From contig NZ_UTHA01000210.1 of NCBI RefSeq assembly GCF_900582195.1, positions 56,493-120,492 of the forward strand: a DNA stretch of 64,000 nucleotides, given 5' to 3'. The notes beneath the pieces are model-generated. The model did not search any database, had not been told where the DNA came from, and saw nothing but the letters and a program-made list of their open reading frames with translations. This document shows positions 37,193-45,959 of this stretch, one piece after another (position 1 is the first letter of the stretch; each line of letters opens with the position of its first letter). A program made the translations under genes and the position numbers. The DNA comes from Pseudomonas viridiflava (lineage in GTDB: Bacteria; Pseudomonadota; Gammaproteobacteria; Pseudomonadales; Pseudomonadaceae).

Positions 37193-38040
37193 TGCAGCTC
37201 CCCCAATAATTGTTGCAAACGCTCGGTCACCGCCCAGAACGCCAGCGGCTCGTGGGTCGGATACGGGTAGTGGCCGAGGTTCAGATGCAGTGACACGCCG
37301 CGCTCGCGCAGGCGTTGTTCGACCAATGAACGGACCGATACCGGTTGGCCGCTGGCGCAATTGATTACGCCGTTAAAGTCGGTTTTTTGCAGGATCGCGG
37401 CAAGATAACCAGCAGCGTTTTCAATCGGCAGAAAATCGCGCAGTTGCTCACCCGCCGACATGTTGAACGTCGGCTCACCAGCATCGATCGCCCGGTCCAG
37501 TGCGGCCAACAGGCTGTTGGGGTTCTGCCCTTCGCCATGCAAATAGAACAAACGCGCCCACTGCAAGGTGAACGGCTGTTCCTGTTGCAGGTTTTGCAAA
37601 AACAGCTGCAGCGTGTGCTTGGCCAGACCATAGGGATTGCTCGGCTGCGGCGCGGTGCTTTCGCTGAGTGGCCCGCTTTGCATGCCGTATTCGAAGCAGG
37701 TGCCGGTGACCAGCACCTGCTGCACGCCCGCCTCGACCGCGCTTTTGATAAAGCGGTAATCGGCCATCAGGTTGTGTTCGAAATGAAACAGCGCCCGATA
37801 GTTCGGCAAGCCCGGCCAGGCCAGATGCGCCATTGCGTCGATGCCATCGGTCAACGCAGGAATATCGAGATCGGCGGCGTGAATATCCGCTGCGATGAAC
37901 TCGACGTCGTCGATCCACGGCATGCCTTGCGCGGTTTCTGCGTTACGCGCCACGGCGCGAACATCGCAGCCGCGTGCAAGCAATGCCGCGACCAGATGGC
38001 GGCCGACAAAACCGGTAGCACCCGTGACCAGAACCTTCAC
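37189..38040 (-). CDS. NAD-dependent epimerase/dehydratase family protein (putative deoxysugar 4-ketoreductase)
   Basis: The 283-residue extended SDR starts MKVLVTGATGFVGRHLVAAL (GxxGxxG) and has the catalytic YxxxK in NPYGLAKHTLQLF. It fits a 4-ketoreductase completing the CDP-sugar branch, but substrate cannot be read from the sequence. It overlaps the genes on both sides (ATGA junctions). Confidence 0.8.
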   Translation of the reverse strand: MKVLVTGATGFVGRHLVAALLARGCDVRAVARNAETAQGMPWIDDVEFIAADIHAADLDIPALTDGIDAMAHLAWPGLPNYRALFHFEHNLMADYRFIKSAVEAGVQQVLVTGTCFEYGMQSGPLSESTAPQPSNPYGLAKHTLQLFLQNLQQEQPFTLQWARLFYLHGEGQNPNSLLAALDRAIDAGEPTFNMSAGEQLRDFLPIENAAGYLAAILQKTDFNGVINCASGQPVSVRSLVEQRLRERGVSLHLNLGHYPYPTHEPLAFWAVTERLQQLLGELQ

Positions 38041-39263
38041 AGCACTTTCAACTCAGGCACGGCGATCACGAAGCGGCCGTCCCACTGACGCACTTGCGCC
38101 AATTGCTGACTGACTTCATGCAGCAGGTTCCACGGCAGCACCAACACGTAGTCGGGTTTCTCGAGGTCGATCTGCGCTGGCGCCACAATCGGAATGCGGC
38201 TGCCCGGCAGAAATTTGCCCTGCTTGTGCGGGTTGGCATCGGCCACCCAGGCGAGCAGGTCCGGTTTGACGCCGGCATAGTTGAGCAAAGTGTTGCCCTT
38301 GGCCGCCGCGCCGTAACCGACCACACGCTTGCCATCGGCCTTGGCCTGCAACAGAAAGCGCAGCAGTTCGTGTTTGATGCGTTCCGCGGCGGGCGCGAGC
38401 GTCGCGTAGTACTCAGCGGTTTTCACCCCGGCATCCAGTTCGGCCTGCAACTGTTGCTGCACCGCTGGTTGAACCGGACGACGTTCGCCATCCTTGCGCT
38501 GCACGAACACCCGCAGCGATCCACCGTGAGTGCTCAACTGGCTGACGTCGAACACTTCCAGACCATTGCGCTCGCACAGGGCCTGCACGGCGGTGAGCGA
38601 CAGGTAGGAATAGTGTTCGTGATAGAGCGTGTCGAACTGCGCGCCCGCCATCAGCGTCAGCAGTTGCGGGAATTCGAAGGTGGCCACGCCGGTCGGCTTG
38701 AGCAGCGTCGCGAAGCCGCCGAGGAAATCGTTGATGTCCGGCACATGCGCGAGCACGTTGTTGGCCGCCATCAGATCAGCGCCCCAGCCTTCGCTTTTCA
38801 ATTGTCCGGCGGTGTCGCGACCGAAGAACAGTTCGCGGATTTCCAGGCCTTTCTCGCGTGCGGCTTGCGCGGTACTACGGGTGGGTTCAACGCCCAGGCA
38901 CGGAACGCCGCGAGCGGCCACGTATTGCAGCAGATAACCGTCGTTGGCGGCGACTTCCACCACACGGCTGTCAGCGGTCAGGCCAAAGCGCTCGACCATC
39001 TCGGCGACATAGCGTTCGGCATGGGCCAGCCAGGTGCTGGAGAACGAACTGAAGTAAGCGTACTCGGCGTCGAACAGGCTGTCGGCGCGGGTGTAATCCT
39101 CGGTCTGCACCAGCCAGCATTGCTGACACACCGCGACTTTCAGCGGCACCCATTGTTCGGCCTGCTCCAGACGATCAGCGTGGACGTAGGCGTTGGACGG
39201 CGGCGAGGTGCCAAGGTCAATCAACGGCAGGCTCAACGGTGCGGCGCACCCACGGCAGTTCAT
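38037..39263 (-). CDS. Sugar C-methyltransferase (NovU/TylCIII type)
   Basis: The 408-residue protein has three parts: an N-terminal zinc-binding domain with Cys pairs (MNCRGCAAPLSLPLIDLG; VAVCQQCWLVQTEDYT), a central SAM domain (VVEVAANDGYLLQYVAARGV) and a C-terminal domain (VVGYGAAAKGNTLLNYAGVK). This is the layout of enzymes that put a methyl on C-3 of 4-keto-6-deoxysugars. It is the clearest indication that the island makes a branched-chain sugar. Confidence 0.88.
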   Translation of the reverse strand: MNCRGCAAPLSLPLIDLGTSPPSNAYVHADRLEQAEQWVPLKVAVCQQCWLVQTEDYTRADSLFDAEYAYFSSFSSTWLAHAERYVAEMVERFGLTADSRVVEVAANDGYLLQYVAARGVPCLGVEPTRSTAQAAREKGLEIRELFFGRDTAGQLKSEGWGADLMAANNVLAHVPDINDFLGGFATLLKPTGVATFEFPQLLTLMAGAQFDTLYHEHYSYLSLTAVQALCERNGLEVFDVSQLSTHGGSLRVFVQRKDGERRPVQPAVQQQLQAELDAGVKTAEYYATLAPAAERIKHELLRFLLQAKADGKRVVGYGAAAKGNTLLNYAGVKPDLLAWVADANPHKQGKFLPGSRIPIVAPAQIDLEKPDYVLVLPWNLLHEVSQQLAQVRQWDGRFVIAVPELKVL

Positions 39264-39820
39264 AGACGTACTCCAGCAAAGTGTTGATCAAGCGCGGGAT
39301 GGCTGGAATCACGCGCTGACAAATTATTGACAGGCAACGGCCAGGCAATCGCCAGCCGTGGATCATTCACCGACAGCCCACCCTCATGCTCCGGCGCGTA
39401 ATCGGCGCTGTGCAGGTAAAGCAGTTCGGCGTCCTCGGTCAGCGTCTGGAAACCGTGGGCGAACCCGGCCGGGATCAGCAGGCTGCGCCCGTCACCGGCC
39501 TTCAGGTGCTCGGCGTGCCAGCGCAAAAATGTTTCGGAATCCGGACGCAGATCCACCGCCACGTCCCACACTTCACCGCGCAGGCAGGTGATCAGTTTGG
39601 CTTCCGGGGCGTTGGCGTTCTGATAATGCAGACCGCGCACGCTGCCCTTCTCACGGGTGCAGGAATGATTGATCTGACGGATATGGAATTCACTGCCGAA
39701 CGCACTCAGGCTGCCCTCGCAGAACAACCGGGCGAAGTGCCCGCGCTGATCTTCGAAGCGCTTGTGCTGGACGCTGAACAGGCCGGCCAGCGGCAACGCC
39801 TTCAGGGAAAACTCACTCAC
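39260..39820 (-). CDS. NDP-4-keto-6-deoxyhexose 3,5-epimerase (RfbC family)
   Basis: This 186-residue cupin-fold epimerase has GLHYQNANAPEAKLITCLRG and LIPAGFAHGFQTLTEDAELL. The sequence is in the dTDP-4-dehydrorhamnose 3,5-epimerase family, but its neighbours use CDP-sugars, so a CDP-sugar epimerase is more likely here. It overlaps both neighbours by 4 bases. Confidence 0.88.
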   Translation of the reverse strand: MSEFSLKALPLAGLFSVQHKRFEDQRGHFARLFCEGSLSAFGSEFHIRQINHSCTREKGSVRGLHYQNANAPEAKLITCLRGEVWDVAVDLRPDSETFLRWHAEHLKAGDGRSLLIPAGFAHGFQTLTEDAELLYLHSADYAPEHEGGLSVNDPRLAIAWPLPVNNLSARDSSHPALDQHFAGVRL

Positions 39821-40899
39821 AGCGCGCCTCGATACAGGTTCAGTTGGCCAAGGGTGACGTTGCGCATGTCATCGCCGTTCTGCCACGCCAGGTGCCAATC
39901 GAGGGTTTGGGTCAGGCATGCCTGCAAGGTCCAGCGTGGTTGCCAGCCCAGCAGTTGACGTGCGCGGCTGCTGTCCAGACGCAACAGGCCGGCCTCGTGC
40001 AGTTCGCTTTTTTCGATGCGTAAACCGCGCGCCTGCGGCCAGCGACTGGCGAGCAATTCGACCACTTCGCCGACGCTGCACATGTCCGCTTCGCCCGGGC
40101 CGAAGTTCCACGCCCCGGCGTATTCCGGCCCTTGTTCATAGAGGCCGGCGGCCAGTTGCAGATAACCGGCCAACGGCTCCAGCGCGTGCTGCCATGGGCG
40201 CACGGCTTGCGGATAACGCAGGGTCACCGGCTCGTCGGCGGTCCACGCTTTCAGCACATCAGGAATCAGTCGTTCAGGCGCAAAGTCGCCGCCGCCGAGG
40301 ACGTTGCCAGCACGCGCCGTAGCCAAGGCCAGACCGTGTTCGGCGTACTTGTCGGCCGGGAAGAACGACGCGGCATAAGACTGTGCGAGCAATTCACAGC
40401 AGGCTTTGCTGCTGCTGTAAGGATCGTGACCACCGAGGGCTTCGTCTTCGCGGTACGGCCACAGCCATTCCTTGTTGGCGTAGACCTTGTCAGTGGTGAC
40501 CAGCACGCAAGCGCGCACGCAACCGACCTGACGAATCGCTTCAAGCAGGTTCAACGTGCCCATGACATTGCTGGAGTACGTGCCGAGCGGATCGCGATAG
40601 CCTTCGCGCACCAACGGCTGCGCGGCCAGGTGCAGAACGATCTCCGGCTCGGTATCAGCGATGATTTCCAGCAAAGCGCCCAGATCACGCAGATCACCGC
40701 GCTGATCGTTGATGCCTTCGTGCACGCGCGCCAGTTCAAACAGGCTCGGTTCAGTCGACGGATCGAGAGAGAAACCGCTGACTTGCGCGCCGAGGCTTTG
40801 CAGCCACAGGGTCAGCCAGCTGCCTTTGAAACCGGTATGTCCGGTGACGAGAACGTGTTTGCCGCGCCAGAAATCCGCACTCAGGCCCATTGCTTCCAT
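39817..40899 (-). CDS. rfbG: CDP-glucose 4,6-dehydratase
   Basis: The 360-residue extended SDR starts with HVLVTGHTGFKGSWLTLWLQ, with catalytic YxxxK in DPYSSSKACCELL. It converts CDP-glucose to CDP-4-keto-6-deoxyglucose. GGGGAGG lies just before the chosen ATG at 40899, which overlaps the end of rfbF by 19 bases. Confidence 0.92.
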   Translation of the reverse strand: MEAMGLSADFWRGKHVLVTGHTGFKGSWLTLWLQSLGAQVSGFSLDPSTEPSLFELARVHEGINDQRGDLRDLGALLEIIADTEPEIVLHLAAQPLVREGYRDPLGTYSSNVMGTLNLLEAIRQVGCVRACVLVTTDKVYANKEWLWPYREDEALGGHDPYSSSKACCELLAQSYAASFFPADKYAEHGLALATARAGNVLGGGDFAPERLIPDVLKAWTADEPVTLRYPQAVRPWQHALEPLAGYLQLAAGLYEQGPEYAGAWNFGPGEADMCSVGEVVELLASRWPQARGLRIEKSELHEAGLLRLDSSRARQLLGWQPRWTLQACLTQTLDWHLAWQNGDDMRNVTLGQLNLYRGAL

Positions 40900-41654
40900 G
40901 GGGCCTCCCCGCTCTGCCACAGCGCTTCGAGATGGTTCTTGTCGCGCAGGGTGTCCATCGGATGCCAGAAGCCTTCGTGCTCAAAGGCTTTCAACTGTTC
41001 GTCGGCCGCCAGACGCGCCAACGGCTCGGCTTCCCAGGTTGTGGCATCGTCAGCGATGTACGGCAGCACTTTTGGCGAGAGCACGAAGAAACCACCGTTG
41101 ATCCAGCCACCGTCTCCGCGAGGTTTTTCGGTAAAGCCGAGCACCTGATCGCCCTGACGCTCAAGGGCGCCGTAACGACCCGGCGGTTGCACCGCAGTGA
41201 CGGTCGCCAGACGACCGTGGGCTTTGTGGTAGTCCACCAACTGAGCGATGTTGATGTCGGAAACGCCATCGCCATAGGTGAAGCAGAACGCCTCTTCATC
41301 TTTCAGATAACGGCCGGCGCGCAGCAGTCGGCCACCGGTCATGGTTTCCTCACCGGTGTCGATGAGCGTGACGCTCCACGGCTCGCTGTAATTCTGGTGC
41401 ACATCCATGCGGTTCTCGCGCATGTTGAAGGTGACGTCGGAAGTGTGCAGGAAGTAGTTGGCGAAGAAGTCCTTGATCGCATAGCCCTTGTAGCCAAGGC
41501 AGATCACGAAGTCATGAATCCCGTGGGCGGAATACTGCTTCATGATGTGCCAGAGAATTGGCTTGCCGCCGATCTCGATCATCGGCTTGGGCTTGAGGTG
41601 CGACTCTTCACTGATGCGCGTGCCGAGGCCACCCGCCAAAATAACTGCCTTCAT
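40881..41654 (-). CDS. rfbF: Glucose-1-phosphate cytidylyltransferase
   Basis: RfbF makes CDP-glucose. The nucleotidyltransferase signature MKAVILAGGLGTRISEESHL and KPKPMIEIGGKPILWHIMKQ is clear. The 257-residue length is standard. It is the first gene of the tightly packed run rfbF to pseI, with AGAGGGGAGACG directly before its ATG. Confidence 0.95.
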   Translation of the reverse strand: MKAVILAGGLGTRISEESHLKPKPMIEIGGKPILWHIMKQYSAHGIHDFVICLGYKGYAIKDFFANYFLHTSDVTFNMRENRMDVHQNYSEPWSVTLIDTGEETMTGGRLLRAGRYLKDEEAFCFTYGDGVSDINIAQLVDYHKAHGRLATVTAVQPPGRYGALERQGDQVLGFTEKPRGDGGWINGGFFVLSPKVLPYIADDATTWEAEPLARLAADEQLKAFEHEGFWHPMDTLRDKNHLEALWQSGEAPWKQWA

Positions 41655-41816
41655 CGTCTCCCCTCTTGTTCTTCACCGGGCTGCGCATGGCTTTGTTGAG
41701 CGTTGCGAGCCGTCTGGCTAAACCTTTTGCCGATGCGGGCGCCGCTGGAGTGACCGCGAGCGCTCGTTTTATGGCGATTTACAGGGGACTTGCAGGAAAC
41801 GCGCCAGCTCCACAAG

Positions 41817-41965
41817 CCCCTCACCCGAACCCTCTCCCAAAGGGAGAGGGGACTGAACGAGGTGTCTGGGCGAGCTACGCCGACGTGCGATACCGAGTCG
41901 AACTCAAGCGTTGAAAAGCCCACAAATCGGCCCCCTCTCCCTCGGGAGAGGGCTGGGGTGAGGGG
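41817..41965. repeat. REPIN-like inverted pair (CTCACCC family), second copy
   Basis: Two hairpins in opposite orientation: 41817-41850 (CCCTCACCC...CCCTCTCCC AAA GGGAGAGGG) and 41931-41965 (CCCCTCTCCC TC GGGAGAGGGCTGGGGTGAGGGG). The spacer carries AGGTGT and CCGAGTCGA, as in the copy at 5238-5412. In the plus frame this gives a peptide rich in PHPNPLP, a typical phantom of these repeats. The stretch 41655-41816 before it shows nothing recognisable apart from the rfbF ribosome site. Confidence 0.85.
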
Positions 41966-42081
41966 CGAATCCACCACAAATCCAAAGCCGACCACGCTGC
42001 GCCCTTCAGCACTCAACAGGATGAGCGTTAGCTCGGCTGCGGCTTTTGATCTGTAAGGCGACGTCGGAAGGCTGAGCGGAG

Positions 42082-42184
42082 GGATTGATCCGGGGGTGGG
42101 AGCGCAGCGACCGTTTGGCGCAGCCAAACACAGCGAGAGGAGGTGCAGCGAAGCAAACCTTAGGCGCTGCGCCCGGATCGATCC
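42082..42184. repeat. Long imperfect stem element in the rfbF-glycosyltransferase gap
   Basis: GGATTGATCCGGG (42082-42094) pairs with CCCGGATCGATCC (42172-42184) with one G-T mismatch, GCGCAGCG (42102-42109) pairs with CGCTGCGC (42165-42172), and TTTGGC (42114-42119) pairs with GCCAAA (42123-42128). From memory, similar sequence is a dispersed intergenic repeat of P. fluorescens-group genomes. The remaining bases to 42257 show nothing else recognisable. Confidence 0.55.
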
Positions 42185-42257
42185 CGGAGCGAAGGAACCC
42201 CGAACCCCAGCGAGCGGGCCGTACGTAATTGTATGGACTCGCCCAAGCCCCGCTCGA

Positions 42258-45200
42258 TCAATCCGCCAGCCAGCCGTATTCCCAGTAGCGCAGGTTATCG
42301 CCGCGCAACACGTAATCGCGCAGCACCACCTCACGCAATTCATCACCCATGCGATAACTGGCATCCGGATCCGCCAGGTGCATGCGGATCGCTTGCAGCC
42401 ATTCATCCGTGCTGTTGGTCTTGATCCGCGTGCACGGCAAGTAACCGCGATAGGCCTCGGTGTCGGTGCAGATCACCGGGTAGCCGCAGGCGCCGTATTC
42501 CAGCAGCCGCAAGTTGCTCTTGCAGTCGTTGAAGATATGGAACTCCAGCGGCGCCAACGCGAGATCAAGGTTGAGACTGGCCAGTTTCGCCGGGTACACG
42601 TCCAGGCCGATGACGCCATGGAACTCATGCATGTAGGGACGCAGGTCATCCGGGCACATGCCGAAAAACACCCAGTCGACTTCATTGGCCAGCTCACGAA
42701 CAACCTCGGCGATCACCGCCAGATCACCGTGGTGACTGGTGCCGCCGCCCCAGCCGACCCGCGGTTTCTTCGAGGTCCGACGCTGGCTGCGCAGGTCGCC
42801 CCACAAGTCCTTGGCCAACATGTTGGGGACGACACGAATGTCGTGGTGCATGTCCGACAGCACGTTGGCCAGCGGCGCGGTGGATACGACCGCGCGATCA
42901 CACAGCCCGATGGCGCGGCGCACCATACGCTCCATGTCCTGCTTGCTCGGCATGTTACGGATGTGCGCATTGCGGTGGGGAACGTCGATGACGTAGTCGT
43001 CGAGTTCGAAGATCCGTCGAGCGTTGAAGTATTTCTTCAGCGGAGGAATTTCATCGATGGCGTGCTCCGAGTAGCGCCCCTGCAAAACGATCACATCAGG
43101 CGACTGACGTTCGATGTCGATGATCGACGGCAAGCCGTAGCAAATGCGCCCTTCTGCCCGATTGGCCGCTTCCAGCTCGATCATCGGCTGGCTCATGCGG
43201 TAATGACCGATGGCCGAAGCGTTGATCGGCACCACCAGCAGGTTGGGCAACTGCGCCTTGGAGAATGCACTCCAACCGGTGCGCAGGCCAGGCTCCAGAC
43301 TGAAATTGGTGGCGCCCACGCCCTGCAACGTCAGGTTGACGTTGTAGGCCGGGTCGCGCGCAACCAGCGGCAGCCAGCGCTGGTAAAACGTGTCCCTCTC
43401 CTCGATGTGCTGCGCTTCTTCCTCAGGCGTCGCCACGGCATTCGGCCGCGCACCCACGGCCAGCACGGCATGGGGGTTCAACACCACCAGGTAACCGTCG
43501 CGGCCAACACGCAGACACAGGTCCACGACGTTGAGCGTTTGCTTGAGGTCCTGCTCGTCCAGCCCGCCGACCGCTTCGTACACCGACCGGCGAATCATCA
43601 GGCAATCACCGCCGACGGCACTCAGGTCATGCACCGCTTGCAGACGGTGCATGTACCCTTCCGACTGCATCGGCTGGCCATAGAACGGCAACCCGACCGG
43701 CCCGTTCAAGCCAAGAATCAGCCCCGCGTGCAGCACGCCACCGTCCGGGTTGTACAGCTTGGCGCCGACCACCCCGACCTCCGGTCGTTGCGCATGATTG
43801 AGCAGTTCGTCGAGCCAATCGCTCTGGGTGATCACCGCAAAGGCATTGAGCATCAGCACATACTCACCGCGCGCCTGGCTGACGGCAAAGTTGTGCACCG
43901 CTGCCGCGTTACCCTTTTGCGGGTAGCTCAGCACACGAATCCGCTCGCTGCCCATCTGCGCCATGCCGTCCAGCCACGCCAGCGCTTCGACGCTTTCGCT
44001 GCCGTTGTCGACCAAGAGCAATTCGTACTCGGTGTAGGCGGTCTTTTCCAGCAGTGTCTCGACGCAACGCTGCAAGGCAGCAGTCTGGTCCTGCGTGACA
44101 ATGACCACCGACACCAGTGGGCGCCGGGCATGGTGATAGTCGACGCGATTGAGCAGCCCGCTGTTACCGTCGCGGATTTCGTGAGCGATGCCGAGACGTT
44201 GCAGATGCGCTTCAAGAATGCGCGAGCTTTGCTGCGCAACACCTGGATCAGTGAGCCATTGCGACAGGTCGAATTTCGACTCCAGCAACACTTCGGCAAT
44301 GTGCCCGACCACCTGCAGTCCATCGCTTTCAACCATACGCCAGAGCACATCGTGGGGCGCCAGTTCGGCGAACGTCGAGGTGAAACCGCCAAGGGCCAGA
44401 AACCGTTCGCGCTGGAACGCCAAGGCACGCCCGACGTAGGGATAACTGCGCATGAGATCAAGGTTGAAATCCGGTTTGAACGCAGGCTCTGCGGACTCGC
44501 CATCGCGCAGGCTGCCTTCGTCGCTGTACAGGCATGTCAACGAGCTTGTGTGCGCAATGCGATCGGCCATCACCAACAACGCTGGCGCCACCGGGCAGTC
44601 ACCTGGCTGCAGCAGATAAAACCAGTCGGCGCCTTCCAGCTGCGGCAGCAGCGTGTTGATCTGCTCCAGGCCGTCATCCTGCAACGGCATGTGGAACACC
44701 CGACCGTCCAGCTTCGCTTCGCTGCAAGCCGTGGACAGCACCAGCACCAGCTCCGGCGGATAATCCTGAGCGGCGAGCGCATCAAGCGTACGTTCCAGAC
44801 CATCACGGCTGCCTTGCCCATCAATGATGATCGGCACGATGCGCGGCTGATGCGGCCAGCCTGCGAGGGTTTCCGGCAGCCATTGGCGCTGCGCCTCGGT
44901 CAACACCCGAACCGCCAGCCATTGTGCATAGAGTTCGCCGAAACTGAAGCTGTCGACACCGACCCCCAGTTCCTGACGGCTCTGCTTGGTGCCGAGGGTA
45001 CGGCTCAGCGGCAGCTCTTCCCAGACCCGAGGTGTCTCATCGGCCTTGGTCAACGGCACATAACGCACCCAGCCCGGCGCTGGCGCCGACTCTCCGCTGC
45101 GGACCTTGAGCATTTGCGAGATCCACTCGCGCTCGATCTCCGCCGCGTCTTTCATCGGTTGCTGCGCGCTCAGACGCTCGGGGTAAAGTCGTTCGGCACT

Positions 45201-45851
45201 CAGCACATTGTTGGAGACCACCAGGTTGCCGCGCCGCAGCAGGCAGACATACAAGGCAAAATCCAGAGTCGCGACGAAGCAGGCTCCGTCCTCGGTCAAG
45301 GCCGGCAGCAGTTCGGCGACGTCGGCGCGCCGGAACATCGCGCTACTGAAACCGCCAAGCACGTTGACTGGAAATTTTTCGAAGATGCTTAGTACGTCGT
45401 CGCCTTTGAGCAAGCCACTGGCCGGCGACAACGAACTGTTTTCCAGACGTGCCGGCAGGATGATGTCGTTGGCATCCCACAGCAACCGTTGCGCGACCAC
45501 CAGACTCACTTCGTCGCGCCGCAACTCGTGGGCTTGCTGTTCGATACAGGCCGAATACAGCAGGTCATCGTCACACAGGAATTTGATGAACTCGCCCCGG
45601 GCTTGCTCCAGGCAGACCTTCAGATTGCCGACCAGCCCCAGCGTTCGTGAGTTGCGCACGTAACGCACTGCAAACCCGGTCTGCTCTGTCACCTGTGTAA
45701 CGATGTCTTCGATCTCGTGGCCACGATTGTCATCGCATACGATGATTTCAAGATTGGCGTAACTCTGGCTGACGGCGCTGTTCAGCGTCCGCTCGAAAAA
45801 GCGCGGATTGAAGGCGGGAATGACGAGGCTGACAAGAGGAAGTGAATTCAC
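42258..45851 (-). CDS. Giant multi-domain glycosyltransferase of the glycosylation island
   Basis: The 1197-residue protein has at least three parts. An N-terminal GT2 domain (about 1-290) begins SLPLVSLVIPAFNPRFFERT and shows EFIKFLCDDDLLYSACIEQQ. A second GT2-like domain (about 560-860) has VSVVIVTQDQTAALQRCVET, ELLLVDNGS and LLNHAQRPEVGVVGAKL. A C-terminal GT4-like domain (about 900-1197) has PRVGWGGGTSHHGDLAVIAE and LRLLEYGACGYPVICTDTEA. It is likely to add several sugars to flagellin. It overlaps nothing and has its own leader region. Confidence 0.87.
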   Translation of the reverse strand: MNSLPLVSLVIPAFNPRFFERTLNSAVSQSYANLEIIVCDDNRGHEIEDIVTQVTEQTGFAVRYVRNSRTLGLVGNLKVCLEQARGEFIKFLCDDDLLYSACIEQQAHELRRDEVSLVVAQRLLWDANDIILPARLENSSLSPASGLLKGDDVLSIFEKFPVNVLGGFSSAMFRRADVAELLPALTEDGACFVATLDFALYVCLLRRGNLVVSNNVLSAERLYPERLSAQQPMKDAAEIEREWISQMLKVRSGESAPAPGWVRYVPLTKADETPRVWEELPLSRTLGTKQSRQELGVGVDSFSFGELYAQWLAVRVLTEAQRQWLPETLAGWPHQPRIVPIIIDGQGSRDGLERTLDALAAQDYPPELVLVLSTACSEAKLDGRVFHMPLQDDGLEQINTLLPQLEGADWFYLLQPGDCPVAPALLVMADRIAHTSSLTCLYSDEGSLRDGESAEPAFKPDFNLDLMRSYPYVGRALAFQRERFLALGGFTSTFAELAPHDVLWRMVESDGLQVVGHIAEVLLESKFDLSQWLTDPGVAQQSSRILEAHLQRLGIAHEIRDGNSGLLNRVDYHHARRPLVSVVIVTQDQTAALQRCVETLLEKTAYTEYELLLVDNGSESVEALAWLDGMAQMGSERIRVLSYPQKGNAAAVHNFAVSQARGEYVLMLNAFAVITQSDWLDELLNHAQRPEVGVVGAKLYNPDGGVLHAGLILGLNGPVGLPFYGQPMQSEGYMHRLQAVHDLSAVGGDCLMIRRSVYEAVGGLDEQDLKQTLNVVDLCLRVGRDGYLVVLNPHAVLAVGARPNAVATPEEEAQHIEERDTFYQRWLPLVARDPAYNVNLTLQGVGATNFSLEPGLRTGWSAFSKAQLPNLLVVPINASAIGHYRMSQPMIELEAANRAEGRICYGLPSIIDIERQSPDVIVLQGRYSEHAIDEIPPLKKYFNARRIFELDDYVIDVPHRNAHIRNMPSKQDMERMVRRAIGLCDRAVVSTAPLANVLSDMHHDIRVVPNMLAKDLWGDLRSQRRTSKKPRVGWGGGTSHHGDLAVIAEVVRELANEVDWVFFGMCPDDLRPYMHEFHGVIGLDVYPAKLASLNLDLALAPLEFHIFNDCKSNLRLLEYGACGYPVICTDTEAYRGYLPCTRIKTNSTDEWLQAIRMHLADPDASYRMGDELREVVLRDYVLRGDNLRYWEYGWLAD

Positions 45852-45934
45852 GGCGGGCTCACAGGCGGTACGAGCCCGCTCGGAAAAGCGAGCCCTTGAA
45901 ACCGCTAAAAAACATAACTGAGGGGCAGGCCAAA

Positions 45935-45952
45935 CGGGCGCTTATACGCCCG
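45935..45952 (-). terminator. Hairpin after flgL
   Basis: CGGGCG-N6-CGCCCG lies 8 bases beyond the flgL stop, with a short T-tail (TTTGG) on the minus strand. It is likely the end of the flgF-to-flgL operon before the glycosyltransferase gene. Confidence 0.5.
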
Positions 45953-45959
45953 CTGACGG

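Noticed and set aside
41651..42406. Long ORF through the rfbF-glycosyltransferase gap
   Set aside because: It starts inside the glycosyltransferase gene and runs through the REPIN and stem element. The PHPNPLP-like peptides on the other strand are typical of REP phantoms.
42096..45392. 1098-residue ORF on the plus strand
   Set aside because: It is a shadow of the giant glycosyltransferase on the opposite strand; its translation is His/Arg/Gln-rich with no recognisable domain, as in other antisense frames of high-GC genes.
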